From Cyanoderma ruficeps (lineage: Eukaryota; Chordata; Aves; Passeriformes; Timaliidae), in the NCBI GenBank assembly GCA_008694505.1, contig VZDJ01007753.1, positions 10,449,666 to 10,513,665 on the forward strand: a stretch of DNA of 64,000 nt, written 5' to 3'. A model generated the notes under the pieces. It was not told the origin of the DNA. It worked only from the letters and a program-made list of their open reading frames with translations, and made no database searches. This document shows positions 40,681 through 52,494 of the stretch, one piece after another. The translations under genes were made by a program, and so were the position numbers. Every line of letters begins with the position of its first letter. The first letter of the stretch is position 1.

Positions 40681-40708
40681 CTAACCCCTAACTCCCTAGC
40701 TCTAACCC
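40681..40708. repeat. Degenerate CTAACCC-like cluster
   Basis: The words ctaacccc, taactccc and ctctaaccc follow each other within 28 bp. This resembles a decayed vertebrate telomere unit (CCCTAA), but no two adjacent units are exact, so chance is possible. Confidence 0.3.
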
Positions 40709-40914
40709 TTTTAAATCCTTGGGTTTTTACCATCTATTTTTGCTTTTTTGATGAACCAATTCTTTTCTACTGCAGATTTTGGCTGCAATGAAAGAGAATT
40801 TAGACATGAATTCTATGGACAGAAATGTGCTGACCTGACAAAGCACTTCATCAGGAATCTGTTTATGTTTTCTTTCTGCAGTTTACTGAAGATGTGGTCA
40901 TTTGTGTTTAGAGA

Positions 40915-40941
40915 AGTAAAACCCTTAGAGAGTAAAACCCT
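40915..40941. repeat. Direct repeat, 16-bp period
   Basis: agtaaaaccct occurs at 40915-40925 and 40931-40941, with related bases on either side. Confidence 0.85.
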
Positions 40942-42484
40942 CTTTTGTTTCATCTCTCTTGATCATCGAGTTCTTCAATGCTGATCCCTTGATCTTAGGG
41001 CACATAAATATGGACATTTTTTCAAATCTCACTCACATAGGCTTTTGTCATGCTTACCTTTCCATTTTACCTCTAATCCCATCATTACACTGCACCAATT
41101 TTTTTTCTTTTTTATATTACAGCACCTAAAGATCTTTCAACATCTGAAGTTTCCTGCAATATTCCCCTGATCTTTCCCCAAAGATGTTTTGAACAAAAAT
41201 GCTTCCCTATAAATAACTTCCAGAGCATTTTAAATTGCACACATGTTTAGTGTGTGCATAACACATATGTTTAGTGACATCTTATTAATTTAAAGACTAT
41301 TTATAATCTGCCTTGACAGTGGCCCTGACAGGCCACTAACCCTGGCATCAGTCAGGTGATTAGCATCTGTTGCCACAGAGCACTGCTATCAGTAACCATG
41401 AGTTCCTCACATGTTGCTAATGGAACTTTGGCCCTTTTCCTCTTTCCTATTTAGTCTCTTCTCATATCTACAGTTCTGATTGACAGTTCTTTTGGGGAAG
41501 GAACACCTTTGTTCTCTGTCTACCCAGTACATAATGAAGGCTTTTTTTTGAATTTGACTCTTCTATCAGTGGAAATAGTAATAATTATGCACTTAATTTA
41601 ATGTTGCTGATGTATGACTGCCTATTTCAAATCATACTCAGGCACTTATGAGGGTGCCTGATTGCCCAGACCCCTAATAGGGTCTCAGGTGTGACGACAT
41701 AACATGCAACAATTCTGCCTGACCACCAGCACCAGAGACTCAGAACTTGCTATTCAAAAATGTTCTCTGAAGGAGCTTTAGAGTGCACTCACACCTTACA
41801 CTGTCACTTATTCCCTGTTTCATAGGAAGTGGAGAGAAACAGTGAATTATCTTGCTTTAGTTTGTCATAAAAGTAATTGAGCATCAAACATGGAACCATA
41901 CTGAAGATGTTCATTTAGGGCTAGTCTATAAGTCTTGTTTGCAGAAGTGTTTTTCAATTTCTATTGCAACATCTTTCCAATTATAATTCAAAGAATTTCT
42001 CGTGTTTTCCCACAAGTTTTACATGTTCAATTTCATAGCAGAAACTCGTAAGAGACTTCTGGACGTGCAGGAGACATCTGCTCTACATGTAGTTATCTAA
42101 TCCGCAATTCATTAATAAGGATTTCAATGTCAATTGGAAAATCAGATTATTAGCCTTATTTCTCTCTTGGACCTGTCCGAGAAAACAATATTTTTTTAAA
42201 CAATCTGGAGTGGCTAAACCCCATAAACCAATGGAAAAAAGTGTTACCTGTCAAATTACATGCTAGCACAGTGGTTCTGCAGTGCCTAGTGATACAGACC
42301 ATACATGAATTGTGCTGAAGGAGACACAGAAAGAATCTTTTGACTGGAAACAACAGTTGCAAACCTACATTTTTCTGTAATAATAAGATACAGGCAAAGA
42401 GAGAGAAACTAAATTAAATCTTCACATAGAAATGCACTGCTCAATAACACAACATTGTAGATGCATTTTTCTCTATTCCTTTCA

Positions 42485-42895
42485 TCAGTGCTTGGCCAAA
42501 CTCCCACAGATCTCCCAGTAGTTATTAGATAAAACATTCATCTGCCTTTTCACCACTCTTACAGCCAGAGGCATCACCTTAAATAAGCTGGAATTGAACA
42601 TGACATTTAATGTCAAGCTCAGCACTGCTAATGCGATCACGATTGTCTCTCGAACAACCTGCAGCATGACCCCTTTCCTGACGTATTTGAGCTGTGTATC
42701 CTTCTTTGTGTCCTATCCAATATTCCTTGCCCAGACACTCTACACATCTGATACTATATTTTTTCGCTTCATTTCATCCCCAAAGCAAGTTGCTAGTGCC
42801 ATTTCCTCAATGCTACTATCTCTTCCTCCAGTATTTAACACACCCACACCTGCAATCTCACATGAGGATGTAACAGTCAGCCACAGTTTTTTCAT
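42485..42895 (-). pseudogene. Possible degenerate coding remnant, 137-codon frame with two TAG stops
   Basis: On the minus strand a frame can be read from ATG at 42893-42895 to TGA at 42485-42487, broken only by TAG codons at 42740-42742 and 42713-42715. The last 61 codons start with a second ATG at 42665-42667. The peptide starts MKKLWLTVTS, is fairly evenly mixed in composition, and has a hydrophobic stretch (ETIVIALAVLSLTLN) shortly after the second Met. The antisense strand is open over 42594-42929. For this composition about eight stops would be expected in 137 codons. Because many frames were scanned by eye, this is only weak evidence. No family recognised, and a chance reading is quite possible. 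Confidence 0.15.
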
Positions 42896-45194
42896 GTGGC
42901 CAATCAGTGATTTTTTTGGGTTTTTTTAATTTATGAGGGGGAAAAAAAGAAATTTTGTACCCTTACTCATGGATGCTTAAAAAGTTATGGACACACTTTT
43001 GTCTAGCAAGAGCAGAGAGGGTCCTTACAGTACGTGAGTTACATCAACTCACGGAAAAGCAAGTAGGAGACACTGAATGGCAACACCTCTACAATTTCTG
43101 TTTCACGAGGAAAAAAAATAAAACCAAAACACCTTTCTGAAATGTTTATTGATGTAGCATTTATTTGTATGAAATCATGAAGTTATTATCTACTGCACTC
43201 CAGACAGTAACAAGGGGAAACTGCAAAGCACTCTGTTGAAAGTCTGTCACAGAAAAGTCATTTTGGGTTACCTGGTTTACTCATAGTCCACCATCCTTAA
43301 ATATCAGTGTCCTGGAATTTGTTTTTTTACTATTTATAGATCTGCAGTAATGATGAAGTTCAAAGAAACTCATTAGAATCCATTAACAGTAACACTGACT
43401 TTGGGGAGTAGGAATAGAAGTCTATTCCCATTTCCAAGAAACAAATACAAGACAGAAAACAGAAAAGATATCTTGAATCTTGTTACAAAGTGTGTACAGA
43501 AGGATGAGGTGGAGGCCAAGCAGGTAAGATCCTGGTTAATAATGTTGTTTCATAGGCTTAAAAAGGTGGAAATCTCTTGGAATAATAGATTGGCATATTA
43601 GCAAGTAGAGTGTTCATCATGGGGACATTAACATAATAGTCGGGGTGTTGGGTTGTCACTTCATCAAGTAAGGGACATTTCAGATGGTTCTTTTGAAATT
43701 AGTATAAAAACCTCAAGAAATGTGAGTAGCCATTGTAAATAGACCTTTGTATAATTTTCTATTCTTCTAGGGATGAGTGTCTTGGTAAATATAGTTTAGA
43801 GACAGAAAACAAATTACTAAAAACATACACATGCTTTGGCCAATAGCAAGATATACCCAGAAAACTGATGAAACAATTCTCACTTACAGGCGTTGGCAAA
43901 CAAGTAGCCAGCACTTTCTAAAATAACTTACACCTTTAGAGGGGGATTATTTTTTCACTCTATTTAAATAGCATTTGGGGACTTGCCACTGATTTAGCAC
44001 TTTGCTTACCTGTGGAATTAAACAGATTTCACACTATGCTCTTGTGTTCTGATGTCCCATGAAACAACATAAAGAAATCTGATTAATCATGATAATGCAT
44101 TAACTTTACCAAGGACAAAACCTTACTCTTATGCAACTATTTTAGTGTTTTATATTGCCACAATTAACCACCAAGGGCTTGAAACAGAAAAATCAATAGC
44201 TACAGCAAAATCCCAGCATAGCTATAATATTGTTTATCCTACTGTAGGGTAGACTTAGCTTGAAGGGATAATGCAATGAGATTGAGACAAAAATCATGGC
44301 TCATTTTTTTCTTTCCCTTATCATTATCAGCAGTACTAGATGGATAACTTAGAATAGAAATGACAAGATTTTTTTTTCCAAATTATAATGACAGACCGAA
44401 TTCATCTGGACTCCAGTGGAAGCCAAAGAAGCCAAACCTCTGACTACAAATATCTCTTGCACAGGGGTTCACAGGGGCACAGAGAAACTTAGAGGGCCAA
44501 ATTTGGTCTTTGATGGAATGGATATTGATTGCTTTTAGAAATAAAGGATATGATGGATATGAGTTACTGGAGTCTGTATCTTAACCTGGAGAGAGAGTCA
44601 AAACATTTTAAAAGCATAAAAGCACAAAAGTTATCATAATTGATGCTGTACCAAAGCTTTCATCTAAGTTTACGAAGGAACAAAATGGGAAGCTTGAATT
44701 TCAATACCTTCAGTTAAGTGGGACTCTGGCTTTTGCGAAAGCTAGGGATAACAACTTGCTCTCTTATTTGTGTTTTCTGGTTTTACCAGCACCTTACACG
44801 TTTCCTCAATTTAAGCCAAACGCGATTTTTCAAGAAACTCACTTCTCGTAAATATTCTGTTTTGCCCTTAGTCACAACCAAGTTATTGAATATATTTGTT
44901 TGATGATTTGGTCCAGTTCAGTGAACTACAGCATATTCCCAAAGGCCACTGGTTTGAAGCAATTATTTTCTCACTTTTCTCAATTCTTTTTTTATTTCGT
45001 GTCTCACAAACTCTTCTTCAAGTCAGTCTGTTCTGTTTTTAGAAGAACTTCACCTTTTCCTAAGTCCCTTCTCTACAATTGTTCTAACATCATTGCTGAA
45101 TATACCACCAGTAATTGCATGAATTCTAAGGTTGGGGTTTTTTAAAAACCATCATCAAGGTACTTTATAATATTATTTTATTTGCAAGATATGG

Positions 45195-45519
45195 TGGGAG
45201 CAGCCCACAAGAAAGATGGAGAGGGCCGGTTCTCAAGGGCATGTAGTTTTAAGACAAGCAGGAATGGCTTTAAAATGAAAGAGGGTGGGTTTAGATTAGA
45301 TATAAGGAAGAAATTCTTTACTTTGAGGGTGGTGAAGCACAGCAACAGGCTGCCCAGAGAAGCAGTGAATTTTCCATCCCCAGAAATGTTCAAGGACAAT
45401 TTGGATGAGGCTTTAAACAACCAAGTGGAGTAGAAGATGTCCCTGCCCATGGCAGGGAGGGTGGAACTAGATAATCTTTAAAAGTCCCTTCCAACCTAAA
45501 CCATTCAAAGACTCTAAAT
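45195..45519 (+). mobile_element. CR1 LINE 3' end, about 0.33 kb, plus strand
   Basis: This 5'-truncated copy starts at 'cccacaagaaagatggagag'. It continues with 'caagggcatgtag', 'aatggctttaaaatgaaag', 'tagattagatataaggaag', 'aaattctttactttgaggg', 'ggctgcccagagaagc', 'ccctgcccatggcaggg', 'ggaactagataatc' and 'cccttccaacctaaacc', ending in a decayed tail (attcaaagactctaaatc). It has the same 3'-UTR type as the 30.4-kb copy. Only 3' UTR and the last few codons of ORF2 are represented. The facing open frames at 45178-45450 and 45182-45433 lie within it and are not genes. Confidence 0.95.
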
Positions 45520-48500
45520 CAAGTGGCAGTGCATAACTGTGGTATACATGATTCCTGAATGTTAGCATATGAAACATCCAGTATTAGAATAAGTGGTCAC
45601 ACTGGAACTTAACAACAGCAAACTATGACACCTATCAGAAAAGCTGGGCTGCAAAATGATCATTTCAGAAGCTATTTTTAAGTAGGCTCAACACTCAAGA
45701 CAACACCACTTCCCCTCCACCCCCTGAGAGATGGAGAAAATGAGATGTCAGCAATCAACACAGTCAACACGGATTCAATGCAGCATCTGACAGCATTTAT
45801 GTTAATAGCACTTTCTTGTCCCACAGTCCAAAGAAATATGCTTTCAAAGCTCCACATGCAACTGGGACATCTCACTATGGTTTGTCTCATCCTCAGATGA
45901 GAATCTCCTGACAAAAATTTGAACACACAGTTAAGCTTTCTTGTTTACCAGTGAATTCAATGTTTGAGGAACCTATGATCCAAACTGAAGTCAGAGTAAA
46001 GATTAGTTCGCTGCAACTTTTTTGAGCCACTTGGACATATGATGTTCTATTAAAATTTCCTAACAGCTGATCATGAGGCATTTAAGGAGGTTTCATCCCA
46101 TCATGCTTCACTGAGCATTAAACACTATATTTCTAGCCTCCTCAAAAGTTTGTATTTCATGAAAGATATTTTAAGCCAACATCAAAAGATGAACAGACAA
46201 GGAAAATATTTCTACTTACTTCAAAGTCTCTCACTTAAATGACACAATTAGATGTCCAAATTATTGCAGATTTTTTTTTTCTCCTTACCTTGTACAATGG
46301 TACCAATATTTTAGTCAGGGAGCAAATTTCTGTGGGGTCAATCAACACACAAATGTCCCCATTATATTAAATGCAGGAAGAATGGTGAGTTATGCTAAGC
46401 AATTCCTCTACGATGTGTGACTTTAAATACTACAGTACATTCTTTTTAAGAGAAGGAAAAAGAATAGATGTGAGGAGATCTGGTAATGCATATATATTTT
46501 TTTTAATTTGGACACTATGTTAATTTGAGAGAAGAGATATATTCATATGAAAGTCAGCTAATTTTTATTTCAAAATACACAAGAAATGTTTCAAAAACAT
46601 AAGTATTTTTCAGATTCAGATTACAAATAGTTCTTATTTTGAAAGCATTTTCTATAGGAATTTGCCTACATTCAAATTCTAAAAAGACAAGAAGCATCTG
46701 AAAAACAAAGTGAAAAAAGTCAAGCCTGTTTTTATTTTGATTTTCAGTTTGTTAAGAGGGCCAAAATCAGGAGTTCTGAGTAATTCTGATTTGCAATTCT
46801 ATTTAGATACTATATGCTAGAACGCGCAGACCCTTTCACTGTCAGCATCTCTGCAAGAACACTGTGTCATGCACTTGAAATACCAAATCAGTGTTTACAT
46901 TAACACTTGGAAGTAATTTTTAAGTGTGTACTTCAGGATAGTACTATGCCTAAATTATGTCATACATCTATACGTAAATGAGTGCATTGATGCTTGCCAG
47001 CCCTGTAATAGGTGTCCGCTTCCCTTTCCAGGTCTAGGGGCTATTTCCTTCCCATGGATCTCAACAGTACTGGATCATCTTGTTACAGGGGAACTGCAAG
47101 AACTGGATGGGAATTTGGTTTTTTTTTCCCCTACTAATATAGTACTTTTCTTACTTCCAAAGAATTTTAAACACACAGTTGGGAATTTCTCAACAGGCTC
47201 AGCTGGGGACAGCTAAAATATTTCATTTTGCAATCTTGATCTTATTATTTTGATTTTTTTTTTTGCGATAAATTTGCCTGTATTTCAAACTAAAAATCTG
47301 CTATTTAAAAAGAAAATAATTTTGAAACAAGACATTTCAATACTTTTAGAAATTTTCTGCTTTCCATTCTATATATTATTTCAAGCTGATTGATTAGTTA
47401 AACTAGTTCTGGTCCTAAGAATTTAGTTTCAGCAAAACAAAAGCCAAAGCTTTGGCAAAGATGAAAAACGAGAGTAATTTTCTGCTTTTAAGAACAATCT
47501 TCTCACCTCTAAGGAAATAAATCGTACAATTTACTTGTCCATATCAAACCAACAGTATCAGGGGCTGTTTCTCAGGAAATTTCCATGCACCATATGACAC
47601 ACTGAGATGAATCTCAGACTCGTTCATATTGCAGATAGATACAACCAATACTGGTCTAAAGTTTTAAGTGATTTTGAAACTTAGAATAGATAGGCACAAG
47701 ATTATGAGGGAGTTTTTAACATTTGAGAGTACAGGCACCATGCTTAACAATAGAATTAGTGCTGCATCTGCAAGATTGCTCCATACCACCTGAATTTTGA
47801 GAGGATCAGACCCTGGGTTTTGAAATTAAAACATTTATTAAAGTCTTTATTTAACATGTTTTGTGTCTTCCAGATGACATGTCCACCTAGTGCAACTGAC
47901 GACTGACAATATGCAGGATGTCTGTGTCTACTGGGCAAACGCACTGAGACAGCCTGCTGGAATATATTCTGCCAGTTGTTCATCTAGAAAGGATTTATTC
48001 CAGTGACTGAAAAAAAATAGCCACTTTTGCAGTTCCTTGAGATACCAACCCCTATTATTATGCTGTTCTGGATGCTGTCCCACAGTAGGATTCTAACTAA
48101 ATAGAATAGGATTCCCTACCAGATTCCATGAGGAATCAAACTGCTGGAAGCATGAAAGTTTTGTGTATGTCTGCCTTTCATATGAGTTTTGCCTTAAAAC
48201 ATTATAAGGCAGGAGGTGGGCTAATGGATTTTTTTTGAGATTTATGTAACTAAATTAGCCCACTTCACTCCATGCAAATTCCCAGTGACTACTGAACCTC
48301 TCACTAATGAATACAAGTATAGGTAATTTCACAACAAGTTGCTTCAACAGCCAGTGACAACATGGCCAATGTGAACATTAACCACATTTCACTCTTCCAT
48401 CCCAAGAGAAAAGGTCTTTCAAAAATTCCATTGCCTTTCACACATTAATGACTTCCTACACTCCATACATTTACAAACCGTGGTAGGTTGTGATATAGCT

Positions 48501-48787
48501 AAAGAGCAGTAAAGATGCTAGGTGTAGTGGTGCAAATTTCTTTCTCAAGTAAATAGTTCATGTGTAATAGTAAATAAAGTGGCAATAAATTTATAAACAT
48601 ACTATGTATGGTTGGAATAGGGAGTAGAAGATACTGTAAAGTTATATACATTTGTTTCTTTTGCTTTTGCACCTTAGCTCTACTAGGGTTCGGAAGGAGA
48701 AAGGGGAACAGATTGATTTCCTATGGACAACCTTGGAAGTGGCTTAAAAATAAGAAAGCTATAAGCTTTTAAAATCATTAACACGCA

Positions 48788-48835
48788 TAAAAATAAAAAT
48801 TAAATAAGAATAAAAATAAAAATAAGAATAAAAAA
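48788..48835. repeat. (TAAAAA)n/(AATAA)n microsatellite
   Basis: Irregular units of aaaata, aataag and taaaaa make an A/T microsatellite, likely variable in length between individuals. Confidence 0.85.
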
Positions 48836-50952
48836 GCTGTCTTTTACCAGTGGAGAACAAAGCATGAAAATGCTTCAAAGATTATTTCATTTCCAGTAAG
48901 ATTTGCCAGGGTCCATGAGGACTCATTGAGCTCTGACAGGAAGACAAGCAGAGAGAGAGGGAAGCCTGGAAGTGCCTTTGGGAAGGTTAGTCTAAGATCC
49001 TCATGTAAATGGTCAGATACTTATAGAAAACGTAGAAGAGTTTAAAATACACTTTTTTCTAAATACTTTCATGTTAAACAAACATAGGTTTGCAATGATT
49101 AAATTATTTTATTATAGACTATCACAGTCATAATTCAAGAGGGAGAATTGTAAAGTGAGAACTCAAATCAGACCTGCTGAATGATCTAAGCTGAAGAATA
49201 CAACTGCATTCCGTGAACTGTTTCCACCACATGCACCAGACATTATCAGAGTGCTCAACTTGAGACTTTACATGTATCATGAAAGTATCTATTCCAAGAC
49301 TGCATGCAATTTATGCATTTAGCAACCACAGGAAAACTGAGTAAAATAATTCTGTATTATTCTACAAATTCATTACGTGGCTGCTGAACCCATGAATGAA
49401 ATAAAGGCAAAAAAGACAAAGATCTCAAAACTATAACTCACTCCCTTGCACGCTTTTTTCAGGTTTCTGTTGCATAAACTGCCCTTTGTTTTGGTTTTAG
49501 ATTATTCTGGTGGCTTTGAGCAGCCAGTAGGAGAGCTAGTATAAGATAATAGAAGAAGGAACCAGGCACATGTGCATTTATTTTCCTGAACTAAATAAAA
49601 GCAGCTTAATTTCTGGGTTTTGGGGGTTTTTTTGCTCCTCAACTCAGTATATTTACAAGGCAACAGAGAAATGGGCTCTGACAGTTTACCCTGCTTTTTC
49701 AGGGAGATGAATAAGATACAAAAGGCCACTGTCTCAGCAGAGGACTCAGATTTCATTAGTGAAAAGGACAGGCATGTAAAAAGAGCTGCCCTTACATAAA
49801 CTTCAGCCATTTGAAATTATGACTTATGTTGGGAGCAGAAACTTTCCAAATGCAGAGACTAGATTACAAAAGTACCAGCAGTGATCTGGGTCCATGTGGA
49901 GAGTGTTTGCTGTTTATGTTTCAGTTTCTCTGCACTAGAAGCACAAGGCAGATGCAGGGAAAAACAGCAGCTTTGCCATCCCACGTGTCTTTGCAATCAG
50001 CCTTATCATTGATTTACTTGTAATTTCCTTGTAAACTTCTTCAGAAATCATTTACACATTTTGCAAACATGCCTTCAAGTGTAACATATACAACCTGAAT
50101 ATCAAACAGCATTTGAATTGTAAAAACATGGCAAGAATTCTCTACTCACGCTATTATTCATATAGATCAGAAACACACAGACCTTGAAGCCAGTGCTGAA
50201 ATGAGTCAACTTGCTCAAAGCTTTAATGCCAGAATGAACCATAAATATATTGTTTAGAGAAGTTCAATGCCACAGAAGTGCATGATGACAAATGTTTTAT
50301 GCTTTCTTTAGGTGACAGAGGTTTTATTTGTAAATAGTTGTAATCTCAGTGCCACACTGATCTTTGTGTCAGGCTTAAGTGAATATTTGGTAAATAAAGC
50401 TGGTCAATAAAGATCTTTGTGATAGCAATTCTGAAAAACTCCAAGTGCATGAGACCACAATACTTGTCTTCAGTACTGACTAAATCAATAACACCTAAAT
50501 CATTTGGATATGAAAGATGATTTAGGGCGTGTAAACCTTGCATTGAAAGGTATCACACAGGATTAGCTATATTAATTTAACTCAAAAACACAAGGAAGTT
50601 AGGATATCATCAGTCAGGATATTAATGATGTTCTGTGAAATCTGGTTTGCTTTCTACAAACAAATGATATTGAAGCTTAAACAAAACCCCTGAGTACTGC
50701 ACACAAATAAGTCTTCCAAGATAGCTGATATTTCAGATCAATCTGCTGATAATTTTTATGGAGCCCATCACAGTCATGAATATACTTTTAAGCTATTATA
50801 TTACCCCCTTATATTTCAAAAATGAGGCCACCATTAATTTCCATGTGGTACTTCGGTTTCATCCAAATTCTGCAATGCACACACAGTCCTGTCTTCTGAG
50901 ACTGAATTATTATGTCAAAACAAAGTTTTAGTTTGCTTTTTTTGCTCTTGCT

Positions 50953-50985
50953 TAAAAAAAAAAACAAAAAACAAAAAAACCCCAA
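50953..50985. repeat. A-rich tract with C interruptions
   Basis: A runs of 11, 6 and 7 separated by single C residues, ending in CCCC. It is low complexity and has no element attached. Confidence 0.8.
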
Positions 50986-51603
50986 GAAAATTTTCTCTTA
51001 TATCCTTTTTGTTCTTACCAATGAAGGTGACATTAAAAAAAAACAACACAGACCCGCAAACCTAATTGGATACCAATCACCTCTTATGCCTTATAATATG
51101 ATAAAAGCTTCTACTGTCTACCAAAAATTAGAGAACACAGGAAAATTAAATAGAACACAGTGTAAGAACACATCTATACAGACCTTTTAGGAATTTATTT
51201 GCAGATAAAACATTACTGACATCATGCTCAAGGCTGCTCAACCTCTGTAAACTGAGTACTCAGCACCACAAATTTAGAATTCTAGAAACAGCCCATCCCA
51301 CCTAGGTGCTCTAGTGAAATAGAGGAATATGGTAAACTAGAGGAACTCACTATTGTCGTGAGAGCAGAAGGAGTTCCCAATTCTTAAGGAAAAGCCAAGT
51401 AGCAATTTGCATGGAAATGCAGCCTATTCTTGTATAGCAAGACTGTTGGATTCCCGGTGAAGAATGGAGCTTACCAAAAAAAGAAAGAAAAGCAAGCCAA
51501 AAACTCCAGGATTGCCTAAATATTACACGATCCTTTGAAATACTACACTCCAGTGTGCTACCTACCTACCTTCAGCAAATGCTCTCTCATTTTCAAATTG
51601 TTA

Positions 51604-51665
51604 TCTCTCAAAGAAGTATTAAGAGTGGGAAGGACTCTGGAGATCTCCAGTCAAACAGTCCTGTG
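51604..51665 (-). mobile_element. Very short CR1 3'-end scrap, minus strand
   Basis: The words gagtgggaagg, actctggagatctccag and tcaaacag match the reverse-complemented CR1 3' UTR ('ggttggaagg', 'cctctggagatcatctag', 'tccaac'). Similarity ends at about 51665, just before a TA/CA microsatellite. Confidence 0.5.
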
Positions 51666-51673
51666 CTTGATTC

Positions 51674-51757
51674 TATCTATATATGCAGATATAAAAATAC
51701 ACATACACAAATATGTGAAGGTTTACACACGTATATATATAGATGTATATATATAGG
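51674..51757. repeat. Mixed TA/CA dinucleotide tract
   Basis: Blocks of tatctatatat, atacacatacaca, acacacgtatatatat and gtatatatata make a compound decayed microsatellite. Confidence 0.8.
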
Positions 51758-52467
51758 TTTCTACAGTTTCTATTTGTGTACCTCAGAGAAAAAATCAGTT
51801 GTTATTTGGTTGTAGAAAGTTCCAATCATCCTTTGCTCTTAAGACAGCACAGAGAATGTTGAGGAAACAATCACACGACCTTTTTTCAGGAAAATCTCAG
51901 CAAAGCTGTGCAATTGTCCATTAGCCACTGACCATATATGTCTGAAATCTTTTCTTAGCTTCTCATCCTCCTTTAAACGGCATTGCACTTGAAATCCGTA
52001 CAACTCCACCCTAACTGATCCCAAACAGCTCTTCAGCCAATAAAGTCATTTTAGTTTCAATACTTCTGCAGTGGAAATATGATACCTACTCTTATAACTG
52101 AATAACAATTATTCAGCTTACTTACTCATGGACTATTTGAATGCAAGGGTGACAAACCATTAACCTTCATGAAAAGTTTCACTATTCTTTGATTGCAAGT
52201 GCTTAGCATCCTGATTTCTTATAAGGAGGTACTCTGCTGTGTTTTGGTTTTCAAAGAAGGCACAGAAATTGCTCTAGGATAAGCAGGCCTAGCTACACAT
52301 AACTACAAATCTTCATTCTTACTATCTTTCCTTTTTCTACCTTAGTTTAGGTTTCTTAGAAACTTGACAGATACTTTTTATTATACATGCAGGTTTTCCC
52401 CAGGATTTTGAGAAAATGCTGTGGAAGAGAGGAACTGTTGGCATTAAAACCATCAGAGACTCATGTC

Positions 52468-52494
52468 TTATCTATATCTTACAGATATAGATAA
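52468..52494. repeat. Perfect inverted repeat: 11-bp arms, 5-nt loop
   Basis: ttatctatatc (52468-52478) pairs exactly with gatatagataa (52484-52494) around ttaca. Confidence 0.9.

Larger units (their letters stand above)
39711..45189. other. Unique sequence, no confirmed gene
   Basis: Mostly AT-rich. A GC-richer block at 40017-40240 and a possible degenerate coding remnant at 42485-42895 are listed separately. The stretch at 41310-41450 is also less AT-rich and non-repetitive, a plausible but untested conserved non-coding element. Nothing else supports a gene. Confidence 0.55.

Noticed and set aside
45178..45450. Facing open frames of 90 and 83 codons
   Set aside because: They fall in a CR1 3' end and are fortuitous.
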